Of a DNA stretch of 10,611 nucleotides, positions 6,110 to 10,611 are shown piece after piece (the first letter of the stretch is position 1; every line of letters starts with the position of its first letter). The stretch is taken from the NCBI GenBank assembly GCA_946570335.1, contig CAMNYG010000024.1:1-10611 (forward strand), in the 5' to 3' direction. A program made the position numbers and the translations under genes. Under the pieces are notes generated by a model. That model was not told the origin of the DNA, did not search any database, and worked only from the letters and a program-made list of their open reading frames with translations. The stretch comes from an uncultured Dietzia sp. Lineage in GTDB: Bacteria; Actinomycetota; Actinomycetes; Mycobacteriales; Mycobacteriaceae.

Positions 6110-7135
6110 ATGACGTCCTCGCTGTGCACCAGCTCCGACGGCGACCCCCGCCGGCTACCCGGATTTCGCCGCACCTATGCGCCGGGACGCCTCACTCTCG
6201 GACTCGGCTTCCCCCTGCGCACCCGAGGCGACAACGCGACCGCCGGTGAGCTGGACGCGCAGGTGGTGGCGGGTCGTGCCGCCGAGGCCGCGAATTTTGC
6301 CGCCCTCTACGCCCGTGACATCCCGCTGCGCGTGCCCTCGTTCGGCGACGTCGGTCAGGTCTTCGACCCGTGGGCACACCTGACCTACATGGCGGCGCAC
6401 ACCTCGCGGATCGCCCTGGGTACCGCCGGCATCGTGCTACCCGTGCGTCACCCACTGCACGTGGCCAAGGCCGCCGCCAGTCTCGACCGGATCTCCGGCG
6501 GGCGCCTCCTGTTGGGCCTGGCTTCCGGCGACCGACCTGAAGAATTCCGGGCGTTCGGTCTCGAACAGGGCGAGCGCGGCGAGCGGTTCCGCGAGAACCT
6601 TCACGTCATGCGGCACGCCCTGACCACCGAGATGCGCGGCGTCCGCTGGTCCGGTGGATGGATGCACAGTGCCGACGTGGTGCCCAAGCCCATCGCATCG
6701 TCGGTGCCGATCATCATGGTGGGTTCATGCCAGCAGAGCATCTCCTACCTCGCCGAGCACGGGGACGGGTGGATGACCTACCCGCGCGACTTCGACGCGC
6801 AGCGCCGCACCGCTGCACGGTGGAGGGAGCTGGCGGTGACGTTCACGCCGTTCGCCCAGTCGTTGCAGATCGACCTGTCCGAGAACCCGGGGGAGACCGC
6901 GTCCCCGATCAGCTTCGGATTCCGCATCGGACGCAACGCGTTGATCGAGCACCTGGGTGACCTGCAGGGAATCGGCGTCAACCACGTGCTCCTGGGCACG
7001 GGCGCGAGCACCCGTCCGATCCGCGAGGTGATCGATGAGTTGGCCGAACACGTCGTGCCGCTGTTCCCCGCACTGGACGGTGAGGTTCATTCACCCGGCC
7101 GGAGTGCCGGGGTCACACAACAGACACGCGAGTGA
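6110..7135 (+). CDS. Luciferase-like FMN oxidoreductase, BA3436-type (TIGR03571-like)
   Basis: Flavin-dependent monooxygenase of the bacterial-luciferase (LLM) superfamily, 341 residues, a TIM barrel using reduced FMN or F420. Seen: the N-terminal strand GRLTLGLGFPL (26-36), RDIPLRVPSFGDVGQVFDPW (69-88), the core VRHPLHVAKAAASLDRISGG (112-131), and GLASGDRPEEFRAFG (136-150). This combination matches what I recall of the BA3436 group, whose substrate is unknown. Start is ATG 6110 with AAGGTGG (6099-6105) 4 nt upstream; the open frame extends to 6065 without a ribosome site. It is divergent from the antiporter and followed 60 bp later by ilvD. F420 use cannot be excluded since these hosts make F420, but the group is usually called FMN-type. 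Confidence 0.88.
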   Translation: MTSSLCTSSDGDPRRLPGFRRTYAPGRLTLGLGFPLRTRGDNATAGELDAQVVAGRAAEAANFAALYARDIPLRVPSFGDVGQVFDPWAHLTYMAAHTSRIALGTAGIVLPVRHPLHVAKAAASLDRISGGRLLLGLASGDRPEEFRAFGLEQGERGERFRENLHVMRHALTTEMRGVRWSGGWMHSADVVPKPIASSVPIIMVGSCQQSISYLAEHGDGWMTYPRDFDAQRRTAARWRELAVTFTPFAQSLQIDLSENPGETASPISFGFRIGRNALIEHLGDLQGIGVNHVLLGTGASTRPIREVIDELAEHVVPLFPALDGEVHSPGRSAGVTQQTRE

Positions 7136-7182
7136 GCACGACGGGACGGCCGACCGGCGACGCGGGAGGCACTCGGAGTCCC

Positions 7183-7188
7183 TAGGGT
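7183..7188 (+). promoter_or_regulatory. Possible -10 element (TAGGGT) for ilvD
   Basis: TAGGGT fits TAnnnT and ends 7 nt before the A of the ilvD ATG at 7196, the spacing expected if transcription begins at or next to the start codon. The overlapping purines AGGGTGG could alternatively serve as a ribosome site. No -35 hexamer is evident. Confidence 0.45.
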
Positions 7189-7195
7189 GGGATGT

Positions 7196-8932
7196 ATGAG
7201 CCCCGGAACCGACAGCCCTCGACCAGAGAACGCCACCACCCCCGACGTGGACATCAAGCCGCGCAGTCGCGACGTGACCGACGGACTGGAGAAGACAGCA
7301 GCCCGCGGCATGCTGCGCGCGGTGGGGATGGGAGACGACGACTGGGCCAAACCACAGATCGGTGTGGCCTCATCGTGGAACGAGATCACCCCCTGTAACC
7401 TCCCGCTGGACCGGCTGGCCAAGCGTGTCAAAGAGGGCACTCACGCCGCCGGTGGTTATCCGCTGGAGTTCGGCACCATCTCGGTCTCCGACGGGATCTC
7501 GATGGGACACGAGGGGATGCACTTCTCGCTCGTGTCCCGTGAGGTGATCGCCGACAGCGTGGAGACGGTCATGAGCGCCGAGCGCCTCGACGGGTCGGTG
7601 CTGCTCGCCGGATGCGACAAGTCACTGCCGGGCATGCTCATGGCCGCCGCCCGTCTCGACCTGGCCAGCGTCTTCCTCTACGCCGGTTCGATCATGCCCG
7701 GGTTCGCCACGATGTCGGACGGGACCGAGCGTCAGGTCACGATCATCGACGCATTCGAGGCTGTGGGCGCGTGCTCGCGCGGCCTGATGAGTCGCGAGGA
7801 CGTGGACAGCATCGAGCGGGCCATCTGCCCCGGCGAGGGCGCCTGCGGCGGGATGTACACCGCCAACACGATGGCCAGTGCGGCCGAGGCCATGGGGATG
7901 TCCCTGCCCGGCAGTGCCGCGCCGCCGGCGCCCGACCGTCGACGTGACGGTTTCGCCGAGGCCAGTGGCCGAGCCGTGGTCGAAATGCTGCGGCGCGGGA
8001 TCACTGCCCGTGACATCATGACCAAGGAGGCGTTCGAGAACGCCATCGCCGTGGTCATGGCCTTCGGTGGCTCGACCAACGCCGTACTCCATCTCCTGGC
8101 GATCGCCAACGAGGCGGAGGTCGACCTCGACCTCGACGATTTCGCGCGCATCGGTGCCAAGGTCCCGCACCTCGCCGACGTGAAGCCGTTCGGCGCACAT
8201 GTGATGAACGACGTCGACAAGATCGGCGGTGTCCCCGTGGTGATGAAGGCGCTGCTCGATGCCGGGCTCCTCCACGGTGACTGCCTGACCGTCACGGGCA
8301 AGACCGTCGCGGAGAACCTGGCGGACATCGCACCACCGGACCCCGACGGACTGGTGCTGCGTGCGATGCAGGAGCCCATCCATCCGACCGGCGGCATCAC
8401 GATCCTGCACGGCTCGCTCGCCCCCGAGGGGGCCGTGGTCAAGTCGGCCGGGTTCGACTCGGATGTGTTCGAGGGGACCGCGCGGGTCTTCGAGCGCGAG
8501 CGCGCCGCGATGGACGCCCTTGAGGACGGCACCATCGCCTCCGGCGACGTGGTGGTCATCCGATACGAGGGTCCCAAAGGCGGGCCGGGGATGCGGGAGA
8601 TGCTCGCGATCACCGGTGCCATCAAGGGTGCAGGTCTGGGCAAGGACGTCCTGCTCATGACCGATGGGCGTTTCTCCGGCGGAACCACAGGACTGTGCGT
8701 GGGGCACATCGCACCCGAGGCGGTCGACGGCGGCCCGATCGCGTTCGTCGAGGACGGTGACCGGATTCGACTCGACGTCTCCGAGGGCACGCTCGAGCTG
8801 CTGGTCGACGAGGCGGAGCTCGCCGTTCGCCAGGAGGGGTGGGAGCCGCTTCCCCCGCGCTATACCCGTGGCGTGCTGGCCAAATACTCGAAGCTGGTGC
8901 AGTCGGCTTCCGAGGGTGCCATCTGCCGTTGA
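7196..8932 (+). CDS. ilvD: Dihydroxy-acid dehydratase IlvD
   Basis: Iron-sulfur enzyme of the cytosol that converts 2,3-dihydroxy-isovalerate and 2,3-dihydroxy-3-methylvalerate to the 2-keto acids, the third shared step of valine, leucine and isoleucine synthesis. The product is complete at 578 residues (family about 550-615). Seen: Fe-S ligand candidates C67 (ITPCN), C140 (GCDKSLPGM, first IlvD/Edd signature) and C217 ([15 protein letters not shown]), and the second signature [14 protein letters not shown] (about 485-498) with the catalytic serine. It closely resembles mycobacterial IlvD from the [13 protein letters not shown] start (21-33) onward. Start at ATG 7196 rather than the GTG at 7187, because of the TAGGGT/AGGGTGG placement just upstream. 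No ilvB/N/C neighbours are in the window, so it stands apart from them, as I recall for mycobacteria. Convergent with the SDR gene. Confidence 0.97.
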   Translation: MSPGTDSPRPENATTPDVDIKPRSRDVTDGLEKTAARGMLRAVGMGDDDWAKPQIGVASSWNEITPCNLPLDRLAKRVKEGTHAAGGYPLEFGTISVSDGISMGHEGMHFSLVSREVIADSVETVMSAERLDGSVLLAGCDKSLPGMLMAAARLDLASVFLYAGSIMPGFATMSDGTERQVTIIDAFEAVGACSRGLMSREDVDSIERAICPGEGACGGMYTANTMASAAEAMGMSLPGSAAPPAPDRRRDGFAEASGRAVVEMLRRGITARDIMTKEAFENAIAVVMAFGGSTNAVLHLLAIANEAEVDLDLDDFARIGAKVPHLADVKPFGAHVMNDVDKIGGVPVVMKALLDAGLLHGDCLTVTGKTVAENLADIAPPDPDGLVLRAMQEPIHPTGGITILHGSLAPEGAVVKSAGFDSDVFEGTARVFERERAAMDALEDGTIASGDVVVIRYEGPKGGPGMREMLAITGAIKGAGLGKDVLLMTDGRFSGGTTGLCVGHIAPEAVDGGPIAFVEDGDRIRLDVSEGTLELLVDEAELAVRQEGWEPLPPRYTRGVLAKYSKLVQSASEGAICR

Positions 8933-8937
8933 TGCGG

Positions 8938-8957
8938 GACCGGCGGAGGTGCCGGTC
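8938..8957. terminator. Bidirectional hairpin between ilvD and the SDR gene
   Basis: GACCGGC (8938-8944) pairs perfectly with GCCGGTC (8951-8957) around a 6-nt loop. It fills most of the 29-bp gap between two convergent stop codons, so it probably ends both transcripts. No T-tract is present. Confidence 0.55.
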
Positions 8958-8961
8958 GCCG

Positions 8962-9816
8962 TCAGCGGCCCCGGGCCATGGCCACGAGACCGGCGAGAGT
9001 GAGTCCGGCCCGGGTGCCGCCGTCACACAGGATGTCCGTCCCGGTGAGATAGCCGGGTTTCGTGCTCGCACAGAATGCGAGCAACTCGGCGATCTCCTCC
9101 GGTTGACCGAACCGCTCCAGCGCGGCGAACCGGAGCAGCTCCTCGGACCCGGCGTTCTTCTCCAGCCGGCCCATGTCGGTGTCGAAGCTGCCGGGGGAGA
9201 CGGACAGGATGCGCGCGCCCCGTGCACCGAACGCGGCCGCCATCCGAGCGGAGTACCAGATCACGAACGCCTTGCTCAGCGAATAGGCGGTTCCGCTGGC
9301 ACCGCGTCCGGTCAGTTCCGCGATCCGCGTCAGGCGAGATGTCATCCGGTGAGCGTTGGTCAGCGCGGATCGGAAGACCGGAATCGGAAGAAGAGCCCGG
9401 GGCATCATGTGGCCGGCCACCGAGGCCACGTTGACCAGCGCCGACCCGGGATGTGCACGTGCGAGGGCGGCCTCGGTGACATTCACGGTTCCGAGCGCGT
9501 TGATCCGTACGATCACCTCCGCGTTGCCCATGGAGGGGCTCACCCCGGCGGCGTGGACCACCGCGCGGGTCGGGCCGAGCGTGTGCGCACCGGCGAAGAC
9601 CGTGTCCACCGCGGTCCGGTCGGTGATGTCGCACACCACGCCCGTCGCGTCGACGCGGAGTTCCGCCAGGTGCGCGACCGCCCGGTCGAGGACGTCCCGG
9701 TCCAGGTCGACGAGCACGACGCGGTGATCCCGACCCAGAATCGCTGCTGTGGCCAGTCCCATTCCCCGGCCGCCCCCGGTGATGATCGCGGTGGGCGAGG
9801 TGTCGTCCGTGGGCAT
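8962..9816 (-). CDS. SDR-family NAD(P)-dependent oxidoreductase with insertion before YxxxK
   Basis: Short-chain dehydrogenase/reductase, 284 residues, a little long for a classical SDR (about 250). Seen: cofactor loop TGGGRGMG (13-20); acidic D37 at the end of strand 2 (VVLVDLD), which favours NAD(H); HAAG (88-91); N106; S132 (NVASVAG); Y178 and K182 (YSLSK); then SPGSFDTDM (207-215). The gap from the catalytic Ser to Tyr is 46 residues instead of the usual 12-14, an inserted segment rich in Arg and Ala (about 140-172). Similar helical insertions are known in the 3-alpha-hydroxysteroid dehydrogenase group, so a steroid or other bulky alcohol is possible. The start ATG 9816 abuts purines (GACGGGGAG) with no good SD spacing. 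It lies 30 bp after phoU on the same strand and could be co-transcribed. Substrate unknown. Confidence 0.88.
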   Translation of the reverse strand: MPTDDTSPTAIITGGGRGMGLATAAILGRDHRVVLVDLDRDVLDRAVAHLAELRVDATGVVCDITDRTAVDTVFAGAHTLGPTRAVVHAAGVSPSMGNAEVIVRINALGTVNVTEAALARAHPGSALVNVASVAGHMMPRALLPIPVFRSALTNAHRMTSRLTRIAELTGRGASGTAYSLSKAFVIWYSARMAAAFGARGARILSVSPGSFDTDMGRLEKNAGSEELLRFAALERFGQPEEIAELLAFCASTKPGYLTGTDILCDGGTRAGLTLAGLVAMARGR

Positions 9817-9832
9817 CTCCCCGTCCGTCCCG

Positions 9833-9846
9833 GCCCCGGTCGGGGC
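9833..9846 (-). terminator. Short GC hairpin after phoU (weak)
   Basis: GCCCC (9833-9837) and GGGGC (9842-9846) form a 5-bp stem with a GGTC loop directly after the phoU stop. It may attenuate transcription into the SDR gene or mask that gene's start region. Too short to be sure. Confidence 0.3.
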
Positions 9847-10533
9847 TCAGTCGAGGACTGTACCGTCGTCGAGGTGGGACAGTGAGCCGTTGCCCGGCAA
9901 TTCTCCGGTGGCGAGGTAGACCAGCCGGTTGGCGATGCTCACCGTGTGGTCGGCGAATCGCTCGTAGTACCGGGCGAGAAGGGCGAGATCAACCGCGGCC
10001 ACGGAGCCGTACGGCCAGTCCTCGTCGGAGACCTGCTGCATCAGGGTGGAGTGGAGTCCGTCCACGGCGTCATCCTGAGCGTCGAGCATGAGCGCCTTCT
10101 CCACGTCACGCTCGGCGAACAGGTCGGTCAGCTGTCGAGCCATGGCCCCGTCCCGTTCGGCGAGTTCGCGGATGAGGGGGACGACGGCCTCGGGGACCAC
10201 GGGATTGGGGTAGCGCCGGCGTGCCACTCGGGCGATGTGTCCGGCGAGGGCGGCCATGCGGGTGAAGTGCTCGACGATGTAGATGCCCGACACCACCTGG
10301 CGCAGGTCGCGGGCTACGGGTGCCTCGAGGAGGAGGAGCTCGAACGCGTGCTGCTCACTGACCTCGCGCAGCTCCTCCAACTCGGCGGCGCCGTCTATCA
10401 CCTCCGTTGCCGCGGTCTCGTCACGCTCGAGTAGGGCTACGGTCGCGCGATCGAGCAGGCGAGTGTTGGTCTCGCAGAAACGGACGAGCTGGTCCGAGAA
10501 CTCGTCGAGCTTGGAACGGAAGACGGTACGCAT
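9847..10533 (-). CDS. phoU: Phosphate signalling protein PhoU (PhoY-like)
   Basis: Cytosolic two-repeat helical-bundle protein that links the Pst phosphate transporter to the histidine kinase of the SenX3-RegX3 or PhoR type and keeps the phosphate regulon off when phosphate is plentiful. Complete at 228 residues (family 215-240). Seen: N-terminal helix MRTVFRSKLDEFSDQL close to mycobacterial PhoY; DLRQVVSGIYIVEHFTRMAA (76-95) in repeat 1; RRRYPNP (105-111); and ARYYERFADHTVSIANRLV (187-205), the intact ERxxD motif of repeat 2. In repeat 1 the corresponding acidic motif is degenerate (VEHFTRM). Start ATG 10533 has no SD; a TACAGT -10 six nt upstream points to a leaderless transcript. Two PHO-box-like repeats further upstream suggest control by phosphate. 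No pst genes are in the window. Confidence 0.95.
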   Translation of the reverse strand: MRTVFRSKLDEFSDQLVRFCETNTRLLDRATVALLERDETAATEVIDGAAELEELREVSEQHAFELLLLEAPVARDLRQVVSGIYIVEHFTRMAALAGHIARVARRRYPNPVVPEAVVPLIRELAERDGAMARQLTDLFAERDVEKALMLDAQDDAVDGLHSTLMQQVSDEDWPYGSVAAVDLALLARYYERFADHTVSIANRLVYLATGELPGNGSLSHLDDGTVLD

Positions 10534-10539
10534 GCCACA

Positions 10540-10545
10540 ACTGTA
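10540..10545 (-). promoter_or_regulatory. -10 element (TACAGT) for phoU, leaderless start
   Basis: TACAGT on the minus strand fits TAnnnT. Six nucleotides (TGTGGC) separate it from the phoU ATG, so transcription should begin at the A of the start codon. The lack of any SD sequence agrees. No clear -35 is visible, as is common at activator-dependent promoters. Confidence 0.55.
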
Positions 10546-10572
10546 GTGAAACGAGGGTTGACCGGCGACGTC

Positions 10573-10594
10573 GTTCTCCCAGTGTTCACCGGAT
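10573..10594 (+). promoter_or_regulatory. PHO-box-like 11-bp direct repeats
   Basis: Two adjoining 11-nt units, GTTCTCCCAGT (10573-10583) and GTTCACCGGAT (10584-10594), match the GTTCACC-type direct repeat with 11-nt period bound by Streptomyces PhoP and related to RegX3 sites. They lie just upstream of the expected phoU -35 region. Reading direction is rightward, so they may also serve a divergent gene beyond the window. Regulator identity is inference. Confidence 0.5.
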
Positions 10595-10611
10595 GACCAC
10601 GTGGCGGGGGT

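Noticed and set aside
4732..6249. 505-codon plus-strand open frame
   Set aside because: Antisense to the antiporter; Gln/His/Arg-rich with no recognisable fold, and it passes through the divergent promoter region.
7622..8790. Two minus-strand open frames of about 350 codons
   Set aside because: Both lie inside ilvD, whose own frame is unequivocal from end to end.
1..10611. Mobile element, CRISPR array, prophage or tRNA
   Set aside because: No transposase or integrase motifs, no terminal repeats with target duplication, no spaced identical repeats and no cloverleaf sequence were seen.

Overview
High-GC actinobacterial chromosome segment. The IlvD, PhoU, DinB-like and luciferase-like proteins, the SD-preceded GTG starts and the TAnnnT -10 hexamers fit the Mycobacteriales (Dietzia, Gordonia or Rhodococcus-like). 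The genus is a guess from sequence character, not a placement. I see no tRNA, rRNA, CRISPR, insertion sequence or phage gene; this looks like ordinary core and accessory chromosome.

Layout, left to right. (1) 1-432, minus: 5' part of an unrecognised gene cut by the window edge. (2) 652-1386, plus: stand-alone RibD C-terminal/DHFR-fold reductase. (3) 1494-1700, minus: a dodecin gene whose conserved flavin-stacking tryptophan codon (codon 38) reads TAG, with both flanking halves in frame and well conserved. This is the most striking observation in the window. (4) 1829-3301, minus: DHA2-type MFS exporter ending in a 14-bp perfect hairpin, divergent from (5) 3461-3925, plus: MarR-family regulator. 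The spacer between them carries a perfect 15-bp palindrome and a degenerate copy 25 bp away. (6) 4044-4568, plus: DinB-superfamily metalloprotein. (7) 4678-5964, minus: CPA2 cation:proton antiporter with Glu where the family usually has its core Asp, divergent from (8) 6110-7135, plus: luciferase-like FMN oxidoreductase of the BA3436 type. (9) 7196-8932, plus: complete dihydroxy-acid dehydratase IlvD, convergent with (10) 8962-9816, minus: an SDR with a long insertion before YxxxK, lying 30 bp downstream of (11) 9847-10533, minus: PhoU/PhoY. The phoU start looks leaderless, and two 11-bp GTTCnCC direct repeats (PHO-box-like) lie upstream.

The genes do not form one pathway. Likely functional units are the exporter with its MarR repressor, and phoU with phosphate control (possibly including the SDR). 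A loose theme is flavin use: RibD-fold reductase, flavin-storage dodecin and FMN-dependent monooxygenase. No gap between genes exceeds 300 bases; the largest (433-651) holds a possible promoter and two DnaA-box-like 9-mers.
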